Positions 8,006 through 16,973 of a stretch of DNA of 64,000 nt are shown here, one piece after another. The notes under the pieces are model-generated. The model saw only the letters and a list, made by a program, of their open reading frames with translations, was not told the DNA's origin and did not search any database. Position 1 is the stretch's first letter, and each line of letters begins with the position of its first letter. A program made the translations under genes and the position numbers. This stretch comes from Bellilinea sp040754815 (GTDB lineage: Bacteria > Chloroflexota > Anaerolineae > Anaerolineales > Anaerolineaceae): positions 310,001-374,000 of the forward strand of contig JBFMBX010000001.1 of assembly GCA_040754815.1 (NCBI GenBank), written 5' to 3'.

Positions 8006-9820
8006 TTGACCGTATCCAATGCAGTGTTGAATTATGACTTGAAGCGTGCCGTGCATCCTAACCGGTTGATTGGGTTGTGGCGCTTGATGCGCGGCTTTCG
8101 CAAACTGTACATCGCAGCAACATTGAGTCTGGGTATTTCGGCTGTTGCGAAAACCCTCACTTACCTTTTGCTGCGCTATTTTGTGGATGATTTTCTGGTT
8201 GCCGGAAGCGCAGCCTTGACCCTGCCGATGATTGCGCTGGGTTTCATCCTGCTGGCTACCGCAGAAGGTGGTTTTTCCTTTTTAAGCGGTAAACTTGCTG
8301 CTCAAACCGCCGAAGGTATTACCCGCCGCCTGCGGAATTATCTCTTTGACCACATTCAGCGGTTGACCTTTACCTACCACTCCCGTATGGAAACCGGCGA
8401 GCTGATTCAGCGCTCCACTTCCGATGTGGATGCTCTGCGGCGTTTTTTCGCCGATCAGGCTATCGGCATCGGACGAATTATCCTTCTGTTTGTGATCAAT
8501 TTCATTGCTCTGCTGCAATTGAATGTAAAGCTAGGGCTGATTTCGGTTGTCGTTGTGCCGGTGATTGTGGTTATTTCGCTGTTCTTTTTCCGCAAAATAT
8601 CCAAAGCCTACGAAGATTATCAAACGCAGGATGCCATTCTCTCCACAACGCTGCAAGAAAACCTGACCGGTATTCGGGTGGTTAAAGCCTTCGCCCGTCA
8701 GGAATATGAAATCGGTAAATTTGAACGCAATAACTGGGAAAAGTTCCTGCGCGGGAAGAAACTGCTCAAAATGCACTCTCTCTTCTGGCCGATTTCCGAT
8801 ACCATCTGCAACCTGCAAATTCTGGTGGGGTACCTGATCGGCGCGCTCATGGCCATTAACGGTGAAATTACCGTCGGCACTTTCCTTGCCTATGCCGGTC
8901 TGATCGTGTGGATCATCTTCCCTATGCGCAATTTGGGGCGTCTGATCGTTCAGACCTCAACCGGTATGGTTTCCTACAATCGTGTCATGGATATCATCCG
9001 GCAGGATCGCGAATCGCTGGAAACCGGAAAGCATCGCCCTAAATCGGATATTCTCGGCAAGATCGAGTTTGATCAGGTCGGCTTTGTGTATGATGATGGG
9101 AATGTAGCCCTTGAGGATATCAGTTTTTCCTGCGAACCGGGACAGGTCGTTGCCCTGTTGGGTTCAACCGGCTCCGGTAAAACTACACTGGTTAACCTGC
9201 TGCCTCGCTTTTATGAATACACCTCGGGGCGAATCCTGCTCGATGATATCGAGTTAAAACGCTACCCGCGTTTATTCTTGCGTCAGCAAATCGGCATTGT
9301 GGAGCAGGAACCATTTTTGTTTTCCCGCACCATCCGCGAAAACATCACCTACGGCGTAGGGCGAGAAGTACCGCAAGCGGAGGTTGAGGCCGCTGCCAAA
9401 GCCGCTGCCATCCATGACATTATCCTCACCTTTGAAAAGGGTTACAACACGTTAGTCGGCGAAAAAGGGGTCACCCTTTCCGGCGGTCAAAAACAGCGCG
9501 TGGCCATTGCGCGCACCCTGTTGAAAAACCCGCGGATTTTGATTCTGGACGATTCCACTTCGGCAGTGGATACCGAAACAGAAGCCGAGATTCGCGAGGC
9601 CCTGCAAAACCTGATGAAAGGGCGTACTACTTTCGTCATCGCTCACCGCATACAAAGCATTATGGACGCCGATTTGATTCTGGTGCTCGACAAGGGCCGA
9701 ATCGTTCAGCGCGGTAAACATGCCGACCTGCTCCGGCAAGACGGCATCTACCGTCAGATTTATGAGATTCAAACCCGCATTGATGATGAACTGGAAAAGG
9801 AGATAGCCAGTGTCGCTTAA
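8006..9820 (+). CDS. Heterodimeric ABC exporter subunit A (degenerate Walker B)
   Basis: A half-transporter with six transmembrane helices (about residues 30-330) and a C-terminal ATPase; 604 residues. Walker A is GSTGSGKTT and the signature LSGGQKQR is canonical, but Walker B ends ILILDDS: the catalytic Glu is Asp, the mark of the inactive site in heterodimeric exporters such as TmrAB or BmrCD. TTG 8006 lies nine bases after GGAGG; GTG 8000 in the same frame would be only three bases away, so TTG is preferred. It overlaps the next subunit by 11 bases. The substrate is unknown (drug or lipid export is typical). Confidence 0.87.
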   Translation: MTVSNAVLNYDLKRAVHPNRLIGLWRLMRGFRKLYIAATLSLGISAVAKTLTYLLLRYFVDDFLVAGSAALTLPMIALGFILLATAEGGFSFLSGKLAAQTAEGITRRLRNYLFDHIQRLTFTYHSRMETGELIQRSTSDVDALRRFFADQAIGIGRIILLFVINFIALLQLNVKLGLISVVVVPVIVVISLFFFRKISKAYEDYQTQDAILSTTLQENLTGIRVVKAFARQEYEIGKFERNNWEKFLRGKKLLKMHSLFWPISDTICNLQILVGYLIGALMAINGEITVGTFLAYAGLIVWIIFPMRNLGRLIVQTSTGMVSYNRVMDIIRQDRESLETGKHRPKSDILGKIEFDQVGFVYDDGNVALEDISFSCEPGQVVALLGSTGSGKTTLVNLLPRFYEYTSGRILLDDIELKRYPRLFLRQQIGIVEQEPFLFSRTIRENITYGVGREVPQAEVEAAAKAAAIHDIILTFEKGYNTLVGEKGVTLSGGQKQRVAIARTLLKNPRILILDDSTSAVDTETEAEIREALQNLMKGRTTFVIAHRIQSIMDADLILVLDKGRIVQRGKHADLLRQDGIYRQIYEIQTRIDDELEKEIASVA

Positions 9821-11642
9821 TTACTTTGAAGAAGAAGAATTTAAGACCCAATTCAACGGTCAAACTTTACGCCGAATTCTGGCATTGACCCGACCGCACT
9901 GGCGTTGGGTGGTGGGTTTTTTGATCACCATTGCGCTGGTGAGCGGGCTTGATTCCGTATTTACCTACCTGAGCAAGTTGATTATTGACAACGGTATTCT
10001 GGCCCAAAACCGCAGTGAGTTGTACCGCTTGCTGGTCATCTACGGCTCTTTGGGGTTCGTTCAGGCCAGCGGTGTGTTCTGTTTTATCTACCTTGCCGGC
10101 GTACTTGGAGAGCGCGTCCGCTATGACCTGCGCCAAAAGATGTTCAATCATCTGCAGGGGCTCTCGCTCTCTTATTTCAGCCGTACACCGGTCGGATGGA
10201 TCATGTCGCGCGTGACTTCGGACAGCGAACGGGTGGCCGATCTGGTTACCTGGGGATTGCTGGATGTCACCTGGGGCATGATGAACATCATCACCGCCAT
10301 GGGCTTTATGTTGTTCATCAACTGGAAGCTTGCCCTCATCGTGCTGGGTATTTTACCCATCCTTTTCTACATTGCCTATCAGTTTCGCAAGCGCATCCTC
10401 GGTGAATTCCGGAATGTCCGCAAATTGAACTCAAAAATCACCGGCTCGTTCAATGAAAACATTACCGGTGTTCGGGTTGTCAAAGCCTTATGCCGCGAGG
10501 ATGCCAATCTGGAAGAATTCAAAGTTCTCACAGGGGATATGTACCGTTCATCCTATCGTGCAGCATGGCTGAGCGCGCTCTTCCTCCCCAGCGTTCAGCT
10601 GGTTTCAGCCATTGCACTGGCAACCATCGTCTGGTACGGCGGCTGGCAGGTACAGGTTGGCAGTATGACGGTAGGCGGAATTCAGGCCTTCGTTGCTTAC
10701 GTCACTTTTATGATGTGGCCAATTCAAGATCTGGCGCGGGTGTTTGCCGAAATGCAACATTCCATTGCCTCCGGCGAACGGATTTTTTCGATGATTGATG
10801 CCGTGCCGGATGTCAAGGATTTACCGGGGGCTTATGATCCCGGCACCATTCAGGGCGATATTGAGTTTGATAATGTCACCTTTTACTACGACGAAGGCGA
10901 TAAGAAACCCGTGCTGGAAAACTTTTCGCTGTATGTAAAACGAGGTGAAACCATAGCGCTGGTCGGCGAAACGGGCGGCGGAAAGACCACCATTGTCAAC
11001 CTCATCTGTCGCTTCTACGAACCGAAAAAAGGCAGCATCCGGATTGGCGGGAAGGATTACCGCGAATATTCCCTGCACGCGATACAATCCCGCATCGGCA
11101 TGGTGCTGCAAACCCCGCATCTCTTCTCCGGCACCATTCGCGAAAATATCCGTTACGGGCGGCTGGATGCCACCGATGAAGAGATTATCGAAGCCGCCAA
11201 ACTGGCCGGCGCTCACGATTTCATTGTCAAGCTCAAAAAGAGATATGACGAAGAAGTGGGAGAAGGCGGCAATTTACTTTCGGTGGGACAAAAACAGTTG
11301 ATCAGTCTGGCGCGTGCAGTGCTGGCCAAACCGGAAGTGTTCATCATGGACGAAGCCACCAGTTCGGTAGATACCCTGACCGAAGCCCTGATTCAACGCG
11401 GTATGGAAACGATGATGAAAGGACGCACCAGTTTTGTCATTGCCCACCGCCTCTCCACCATCAAACGCGCCGACCGCATTCTGGTCATTGAACAGGGCAA
11501 AATCGCCGAGATGGGCAGCCACGCTGAGTTGTTGCGCAAACGGGGCAAGTACTATTCTCTCTACACCAAACAATTCCGCCATCAGATGGAGCAAGATCTC
11601 GACCCGTTTTCCCAGCCCGAACAGATTGCAACAACCGCATGA
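9810..11642 (+). CDS. Heterodimeric ABC exporter subunit B (catalytic Walker B, altered signature)
   Basis: The partner half-transporter, 610 residues, with six helices then an ATPase. Walker A is GETGGGKTT and Walker B FIMDEAT keeps the catalytic Glu, but the signature reads LLSVGQKQ in place of LSGGQ. Combined with subunit A, this gives one active site (B Walker motifs plus A signature) and one degenerate site. The GTG start has AAGGAGAT five bases upstream, inside the end of subunit A, so translation is coupled. A strong terminator follows. Confidence 0.9.
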   Translation: MSLNYFEEEEFKTQFNGQTLRRILALTRPHWRWVVGFLITIALVSGLDSVFTYLSKLIIDNGILAQNRSELYRLLVIYGSLGFVQASGVFCFIYLAGVLGERVRYDLRQKMFNHLQGLSLSYFSRTPVGWIMSRVTSDSERVADLVTWGLLDVTWGMMNIITAMGFMLFINWKLALIVLGILPILFYIAYQFRKRILGEFRNVRKLNSKITGSFNENITGVRVVKALCREDANLEEFKVLTGDMYRSSYRAAWLSALFLPSVQLVSAIALATIVWYGGWQVQVGSMTVGGIQAFVAYVTFMMWPIQDLARVFAEMQHSIASGERIFSMIDAVPDVKDLPGAYDPGTIQGDIEFDNVTFYYDEGDKKPVLENFSLYVKRGETIALVGETGGGKTTIVNLICRFYEPKKGSIRIGGKDYREYSLHAIQSRIGMVLQTPHLFSGTIRENIRYGRLDATDEEIIEAAKLAGAHDFIVKLKKRYDEEVGEGGNLLSVGQKQLISLARAVLAKPEVFIMDEATSSVDTLTEALIQRGMETMMKGRTSFVIAHRLSTIKRADRILVIEQGKIAEMGSHAELLRKRGKYYSLYTKQFRHQMEQDLDPFSQPEQIATTA

Positions 11643-11650
11643 AAACGAAA

Positions 11651-11690
11651 CACCCCCGCCTACTTTTGCCGGCGGGGGTGTTTTTTTTTC
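11651..11690 (+). terminator. Intrinsic terminator of the exporter operon
   Basis: A ten-base perfect stem CACCCCCGCC (11651-11660)/GGCGGGGGTG (11671-11680) with nine T residues following. Confidence 0.95.
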
Positions 11691-11702
11691 TAACTGAGTG
11701 GA

Positions 11703-12914
11703 TTATGGCGTTTTGGTGTAAACGGCGGGGGAGAACCAGACCACATCCACCGGGCCTTTGCTGTTTTTGTTGGTTACGCCCAGAATGAACTGGACATTCT
11801 TGCCGACAAACGTGCTCAGGTCAAGATCAATCTGCGTCCAGTTGCCGTCCAGTGTTTCGCTCCATTTGCCAAGGTTCTGGATATTGCCGTTATCAATCCG
11901 GTAATCAAGGCTGAATTGAACATCGCAGGTGGTATTCCCCTCCAGACAGGCCACCCAAGCCTTGAAGCGGTCACCGGTCTGGATATTGCGGGTGGGATAG
12001 AAACCCTGCATCCAGTCATTGGGATTGGCAAGATGAATCCACAAGGCTCGTTCGTTTTCCTGACGTTCACCCTCGATTTTCGGGTTCATCAATACTGCTG
12101 CCCATTGAGCTTCCGCCTGATTGACATTTGCACAGGGTCTCGCCACCTTACCGGCATTGCTTGACCATTCAGCCTGACAGATGCTGGCGACAAAATCCAG
12201 CGGAAAGATAGCCGAAGGAACATCATCACTTCTGAAACCGGATACCTTGATGCTGACCCAGAAGGGTTTGTCCTGGTTTGGGCCAATTCCAAAAGTCCTG
12301 CCGGAAGCATCACGCAACATCCAGTTGGCTTTATAACTGCCGGCTTTGGTTGGGGCGACCAGTTCTACCGAAAGATCTACCGTTTCGCCCGGGCGCACGT
12401 CGCTCTTCAACGAGACAGAAGCCGGCGCGCTCATAGAATCTCCATTTGCGAAAACCAGCGCATAGTCTTTGGTCCATGTGCAGGTACCTTCATTTTTCAA
12501 CCGCCACGTTTTCGTAAACTTCTGCCCGCCGACCAGTTCAGTGCCATCCGGAATGGTTACATCGCGCACGAACGAAGCCGCATTACAGGGAATCGGTTTG
12601 GGCGTCGGGGTGGCCGTTGGCAGCACAATCGTTGCCGTTGGTTGAACCGGTGTGTTCTGCGGCTGACTGATCGTTGCCGTCGGCTGCTGGGGAACAGGTG
12701 TGTTTTGCTGGCCGGCAATCTGTGTTGCCTGCGCAATCAGCGTTTCAAACGCCTGTTGGGTCATCACCGCCGCCACCGTCTGCATGACAGCCGTTTGTTG
12801 AGCACTTTGAGCATCTTTTCCGCCATCCGTCGTCCCAAAAAGCAAACCGCAAGCCGAGAGCAGCACAGCCATGACGCTCAAAACAACCATCAGAGGGAAT
12901 ACTTTCTTAAACAT
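11703..12914 (-). CDS. Lipoprotein with NBR1-like Ig domain
   Basis: An exported lipoprotein of 403 residues. The signal peptide ends in the lipobox LSAC (Cys22). A Thr/Pro/Gln-rich linker with PTAT repeats runs to about residue 105. An NBR1-type Ig domain follows (VTIPDGTELVGG, TKTWRLKNEGTCTWT, VRPGETVDLSV), then a C-terminal beta-rich region that may bind carbohydrate or protein. The NBR1 Ig fold is best known from eukaryotic autophagy receptors; bacterial copies occur in Chloroflexota surface proteins. ATG 12914 has AGGAG at a good distance. The function is unknown; display on the cell surface is likely. Confidence 0.8.
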   Translation of the reverse strand: MFKKVFPLMVVLSVMAVLLSACGLLFGTTDGGKDAQSAQQTAVMQTVAAVMTQQAFETLIAQATQIAGQQNTPVPQQPTATISQPQNTPVQPTATIVLPTATPTPKPIPCNAASFVRDVTIPDGTELVGGQKFTKTWRLKNEGTCTWTKDYALVFANGDSMSAPASVSLKSDVRPGETVDLSVELVAPTKAGSYKANWMLRDASGRTFGIGPNQDKPFWVSIKVSGFRSDDVPSAIFPLDFVASICQAEWSSNAGKVARPCANVNQAEAQWAAVLMNPKIEGERQENERALWIHLANPNDWMQGFYPTRNIQTGDRFKAWVACLEGNTTCDVQFSLDYRIDNGNIQNLGKWSETLDGNWTQIDLDLSTFVGKNVQFILGVTNKNSKGPVDVVWFSPAVYTKTP

Positions 12915-13009
12915 CTCTTTTCTCCTAGCATCCAAAAATACCGCATTTATTATGCATTATCAGGACGAAGGAGAAAGGGAAATAGTTCCCCGCAAATTGT
13001 CTGGTTTAT

Positions 13010-13549
13010 TTAATCGTTTTGATCTTCTTCGGTGCGGTCGTTGAATATCCGGCCCGCCCGGGCGCGGTTTACCGTGCCGGTCCAGCAGAAGGCTTCGGTT
13101 GCATTGTGAATCAATTCTGCCCCGCCGATGGCTGCGGTCATGACCAGAAACGCATGGGCGGGACCGGGAAAATAATACATCAACACAACCAGAAATGCCG
13201 CCACCCATGTACCGGCACAAATTGGGCATGAAATCAGTTGCCCCAGCGCTCGCCGCACTCCCTTGCCTTTGGGGACGACCGTATTTCCCGCGCCGGATAA
13301 ATCCCTCACTGTTTTGGTAAACGGCGCGCGCAGCGGTTCTGCGACTCGATCATACGCAATCAAACGCCCCAACCGAAAGGTGGCAAAGGAAAGCAAGGTC
13401 AGGTCCAGCCAGTCAATGCGAAAATTTTCAATACCTTTTCCCCCAATGGAAGACCCTGCCGTTACGAACCACACAATACCGCCCAAAAAAATAATCGTCA
13501 AGGCTACTTTGGTTGCTGCTTCCGCAAACTGAGATTTGGGGCTTTGCAT
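13010..13549 (-). CDS. DUF1360 domain membrane protein
   Basis: The product has 179 residues. An N-terminal helix is followed by the DUF1360 core: LLSFATFRLGRLIAYD, GVRRALGQLISCPICAGTW and two further helices. The CPxCxGxW motif is the family signature. Members are small membrane proteins of unknown role, seen in Bacillus spore-coat-related sets and in Chloroflexota. Confidence 0.75.
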   Translation of the reverse strand: MQSPKSQFAEAATKVALTIIFLGGIVWFVTAGSSIGGKGIENFRIDWLDLTLLSFATFRLGRLIAYDRVAEPLRAPFTKTVRDLSGAGNTVVPKGKGVRRALGQLISCPICAGTWVAAFLVVLMYYFPGPAHAFLVMTAAIGGAELIHNATEAFCWTGTVNRARAGRIFNDRTEEDQND

Positions 13550-13655
13550 GTTTAAAAACCTCCGGCGGCAGAATTAAGATGCCCCTGCACTCAAATCATT
13601 GCAAAGGGAGTACACCCGGTAATTTTACATCAACTTTGGGGAAAAATAAAAAAAG

Positions 13656-13727
13656 TGGCAAGGGTGGGGGTCGAACCCACGACCAAGGGCTTATGAGTCC
13701 CCTGCTCTACCACTGAGCTACCTTGCC
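13656..13727 (-). tRNA. tRNA with CAT anticodon (elongator Met, or Ile2)
   Basis: Read on the minus strand, a seven-base acceptor stem (GGCAAGG/CCTTGCC), D arm GCTC...GAGC, anticodon loop CTCATAA and T arm GTGGG/CCCAC fold normally, with A as discriminator. CCA is not encoded and an oligo-T tract follows at once. The CAT anticodon fits elongator Met. The anticodon-arm and variable-loop sequences also resemble tRNA-Ile2, whose C34 is converted to lysidine, so identity is not settled. One anticodon-stem pair (A31-G39) is mismatched. Confidence 0.9.
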
Positions 13728-13785
13728 AGCGCCCGCAAGTTTACTACGAAGTTTTTCTTTTGTCAACAAATTATTCGATGTGCCC

Positions 13786-14514
13786 TCATCCATTCTCAAA
13801 TCCCAGCCCCAATTCTTTGAGCGAGCGGAATCGCCCGTGGCCGATCACCAGATGATCCAGCACCGGAATATCCAGCAGGCGGCCGGCCTGCACCACCGCG
13901 CGGGTTAAGGCCACATCCTCCGGGCTGGGGGTGGGGTCACCGCTGGGATGGTTGTGGACGATAATCACCGAGGCTGCATTGCGCAGGATGGCAGCCCGAA
14001 ACAATTCGCCAACGCGCACGGTGGAGGAATTCAAAGAACCCTGATACAGTTTTTCGATGCTGATCAGCCGGTTGCGGGTATCCAGCGTGATGACCCACAG
14101 ATTTTCCTGCATCAAACCTGCCATCTCATACATCACCAGGTCGGCAGCATCCGTGGGAGAACAAACTGCCCGCCTCTCTTCCAGTTCTCTCTCTCGCAGC
14201 CGCTTGCCTAGTTCAATGGCCGCTTTGATTTGAGCCGCCTTCGCCTCCCCTACGCCGTGTTGGGAACAAACTTCCTGAAAACTGGCACGCTGAAGCCCGC
14301 CTAACCCTCCAAAGGTATTCAACAGCCGCTGACCTAACTGAACCGCATTTTCACCGGGCAGCCCCGTCCGCAGCAGAATTGCCAGCAATTCAGCCGTTTG
14401 CAGGGCATGCGCCCCCACATTTGCCAGTCTCTCTCGCGGCCGCTCGCTGGCTTCGAGATCGGTAATCCGGTAAAAGCCGGCCTGCTCACGAGTGTTTTGC
14501 TTGTGCCGATTCAC
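13786..14514 (-). CDS. radC: RadC/JAB-domain protein
   Basis: The product has 242 residues. An N-terminal UPF0758 helix-hairpin region (ERLANVGAHAL, GVGEAKAAQI) precedes the JAB/MPN metalloprotease-like domain with HNHPSGDPTPSPED holding the zinc ligands. GTG 14514 is chosen because GGGGAGGT lies six bases upstream; ATG 14556 touches a TATAGT -10 box and cannot be in the transcript. Despite its name, RadC has no proven repair role. Confidence 0.9.
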   Translation of the reverse strand: MNRHKQNTREQAGFYRITDLEASERPRERLANVGAHALQTAELLAILLRTGLPGENAVQLGQRLLNTFGGLGGLQRASFQEVCSQHGVGEAKAAQIKAAIELGKRLRERELEERRAVCSPTDAADLVMYEMAGLMQENLWVITLDTRNRLISIEKLYQGSLNSSTVRVGELFRAAILRNAASVIIVHNHPSGDPTPSPEDVALTRAVVQAGRLLDIPVLDHLVIGHGRFRSLKELGLGFENG

Positions 14515-14626
14515 CCTCGAACCTCCCCATGGTTCATTCCTTGCACCATTCACCATACTATAGCCGAGACCGAAAAATCCGGCAAGTCCAGCCGGATGGG
14601 AAGAGAGGATTAAACCGCGTCCGTGC

Positions 14627-14632
14627 TATAAT
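14627..14632 (+). promoter_or_regulatory. Extended -10 promoter
   Basis: TATAAT preceded by TG one base upstream (TGCTATAAT), a -35-independent arrangement. TGGAG at 14641 is the ribosome site for ATG 14654. Confidence 0.6.
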
Positions 14633-14653
14633 TTTTTCATTGGAGTTCAATCT

Positions 14654-15241
14654 ATGGACACTGCCACCCTTGGAAATCTTGCTCTCGTTGCCGCCGCTTT
14701 TGGGGCTGCCTTTCTTGCCGCGCTCTGGTTGAGTTTGATCCTTTGGACATACCGGGACATTCGCAGCCGCAGCCGTGACCCCTTGATTCGCATTCTGGCT
14801 TTACTCGTTTCGGCCGTTCTGTTCCTGCCGGGAGTGCTGATCTACTTCATTCTCAGACCGCCCCGCACACTGGAGGAAGAATACCAGCGCACACTGGAGG
14901 AAGAAGCCCTACTCCAGACCATCGAAGATACTCCCCTCTGTCCGGGCTGTACCCGCCGCATTCAGGCCGACTGGCAAATTTGCCCCAGCTGTCACACTCG
15001 ATTGAAAAAAGTATGTCATCATTGCGGCAGATTGATGGAACTGCCGTGGAATCTGTGCCCCTACTGCGGCACACCCGCCCCGGGAATGCGCCGCGAAGCA
15101 ACCAGCATCGAAGATGCCCTGCAACATCTGCCTGTGGAAGAAACTGGTGAGAACCGCCCCCTCACTTCCAGATCTGTCAGCGGGGGAATTTACACCCAAA
15201 CCAACGATCAAAGCATGGATCCACTCAACGAAGAGGAATAA
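14654..15241 (+). CDS. Membrane protein with double zinc ribbon
   Basis: The product has 195 residues: two N-terminal transmembrane helices (about 8-30 and 45-68), a charged linker, then a double zinc ribbon CPGC...CPSC and CHHC...CPYC, and a polar tail. The linker holds an exact 18-base direct repeat (CGCACACTGGAGGAAGAA at 14864 and 14888), giving the eight-residue repeat RTLEEEYQ/RTLEEEAL. The ribbon faces the cytoplasm if the usual topology holds. The function is unknown. Confidence 0.7.
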   Translation: MDTATLGNLALVAAAFGAAFLAALWLSLILWTYRDIRSRSRDPLIRILALLVSAVLFLPGVLIYFILRPPRTLEEEYQRTLEEEALLQTIEDTPLCPGCTRRIQADWQICPSCHTRLKKVCHHCGRLMELPWNLCPYCGTPAPGMRREATSIEDALQHLPVEETGENRPLTSRSVSGGIYTQTNDQSMDPLNEEE

Positions 15242-15298
15242 AGCCATTTTTGTAATGGGTTAGCTGCGTTAAAAAGAAATGTTTTATTGGCGTCAAGG

Positions 15299-15304
15299 TA
15301 TAAT
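15299..15304 (+). promoter_or_regulatory. -10 box giving a leaderless mRNA
   Basis: TATAAT, then six bases (TTGTTT), then ATG 15311. The predicted start coincides with the start codon, and there is no ribosome site. Confidence 0.55.
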
Positions 15305-15310
15305 TTGTTT

Positions 15311-16159
15311 ATGCAAATCTATCCGTTACAACCCGTAGATTATCTGGTCATCGGACACCTGACTCGTGACCTGACTCCCGAAGGGCCGCGCTTGGGTGGC
15401 ACAGCCGCTTTTTCCGGTCTGACAGCCCACGCGCTGGGGTTAAGGGTTGGTGTGGTAACCGCCTGTGACCCGGAGCTCCCCCTTTATGAAGTGGAAGATC
15501 TGCTTCTGGCCATCCGCTACACCGAAACCACCACAACTTTTGAAAATTTGCAAACGCCCGCCGGCAGGGTGCAACACGTTTTCCACCCGGCCACAACGCT
15601 TGACCTGAGCATGGTGCCGGAGGTCTGGCGAAATACTCCCATTGTCCACCTCGGCCCGGTATTGCAGGAAGTTGATCCCAAACTGGCACGCGCTTTTCCA
15701 AACTCGTTCATCGTCGTCACACCCCAGGGCTGGCTGAGAGCCGCAGCCTCCGACGGAAGGGTCGTGTTTACCGAATGGCCGGAAGCGCGTTATGTGCTGG
15801 AAACGGCAAACGCTGCTGTTCTAAGCATTGAAGATGTCAAAGGCAATGAAGACCTGATCGAAGAAATGGTTTCTTCGATTCGCGTTCTGGCAGTGACCGA
15901 AGGAGCAAACGGCGCCCGCATTTACTGGAACGGAGACGTCCGCTATTTCCGCGCGCCAATTACCCGTGAGGTTGATCCTACCGGGGCCGGTGATATCTTC
16001 GCCGCAGCATTTTTCGTGCGGCTTTACCAGACCCGCGACCCCTGGGAAGCAGCCCGATTTGCCACTCAACTGGCAGCCATATCGGTCACTCGCCCCGGTT
16101 TGCAGGCAATCCCAACCCCTGAGGAAATCAAACTCAATCTGGTTGAAATTCTCCCCTGA
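15311..16159 (+). CDS. PfkB-family carbohydrate/nucleoside kinase
   Basis: A ribokinase-like protein of 282 residues. Near the N-terminus GHLTRDL and RLGGTAAFSGLTA mark the substrate lid, and DPTGAGDIFAAAFF holds the anion hole and catalytic Asp. I chose ATG 15311 because the in-frame TTG at 15287 precedes the -10 box. It is the first gene of a tightly packed run that continues into parA ten bases later. The substrate cannot be named. Confidence 0.82.
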   Translation: MQIYPLQPVDYLVIGHLTRDLTPEGPRLGGTAAFSGLTAHALGLRVGVVTACDPELPLYEVEDLLLAIRYTETTTTFENLQTPAGRVQHVFHPATTLDLSMVPEVWRNTPIVHLGPVLQEVDPKLARAFPNSFIVVTPQGWLRAAASDGRVVFTEWPEARYVLETANAAVLSIEDVKGNEDLIEEMVSSIRVLAVTEGANGARIYWNGDVRYFRAPITREVDPTGAGDIFAAAFFVRLYQTRDPWEAARFATQLAAISVTRPGLQAIPTPEEIKLNLVEILP

Positions 16160-16169
16160 GCAATGAGCA

Positions 16170-16973
16170 ATGGCAAAAATATACACATTTGTCAATCAAA
16201 AAGGTGGTGTCGGTAAAACAACTTCGGCAATCTCGCTGGCCGCCTATTTGGGGTACTTTGGACAAAAGGTGCTGCTGATTGACCTCGACCCGCAGGCCAA
16301 TGCTACCTCTTCTCTCGGAATTGACAAACGCAATGTCCGCAACGGGACGTATGAAGTGCTCATGGGCAACCAGCCAATCGGGCCTAATATTCTCCACAAC
16401 CCCCGTTTCCGCCTCTCCATCCTCCCTTCTTCCCCCGCCCTGGCCGGTGCCGAAGTCGAACTGATTGAACTTTCCAACCGTGAAAAAAGGTTATTGGAGG
16501 TTTTAAAACCCGCCTTTGACCGTTACGATTATATCTTGATTGACTGCCCCCCTTCTCTCAGTTTGCTGACAATCAACGGATTGGTGGCAGCCCGCAATGG
16601 AGTGATCATCCCCGTACAGTGTGAATATCTGGCGCTGGAAGGACTGGGGCAACTGACTCAGACCATCCAGCGAGTGCAATCTTCCCTATTCCCGGAGCTG
16701 AGCATTCGCGGTGTTATTTTGACCATGTACGATGGACGCACCCGGCTGGCAGTGGATGTGGTCAACGAAGTGCGTAAGTATTTTCCGGATAAAGTCTTTC
16801 AAACCATCATTCCACGAAGCATTCGGCTGGCAGAAGCCCCCTCTTACGGACTGCCCATTTCCATCTTTGCCCCCGAATCAACCGCCGCCCGTTCCTACGC
16901 TCAACTGACCCGCGAACTGCTGGCCGGTGACGGTGTGTTCATCCCCGAATTTGTGAGACAGGATCAGGCATGA
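16170..16973 (+). CDS. parA: Chromosome-partitioning ATPase ParA (Soj)
   Basis: The product has 267 residues. The deviant Walker A motif KGGVGKTTS starts at about residue 11, followed by LIDLDPQANATSSLGI and YILIDCPPSLSLLTINGL. It moves or positions ParB-parS complexes on the nucleoid. Its stop overlaps parB by four bases. No consensus parS site was seen in this window. Confidence 0.95.
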   Translation: MAKIYTFVNQKGGVGKTTSAISLAAYLGYFGQKVLLIDLDPQANATSSLGIDKRNVRNGTYEVLMGNQPIGPNILHNPRFRLSILPSSPALAGAEVELIELSNREKRLLEVLKPAFDRYDYILIDCPPSLSLLTINGLVAARNGVIIPVQCEYLALEGLGQLTQTIQRVQSSLFPELSIRGVILTMYDGRTRLAVDVVNEVRKYFPDKVFQTIIPRSIRLAEAPSYGLPISIFAPESTAARSYAQLTRELLAGDGVFIPEFVRQDQA

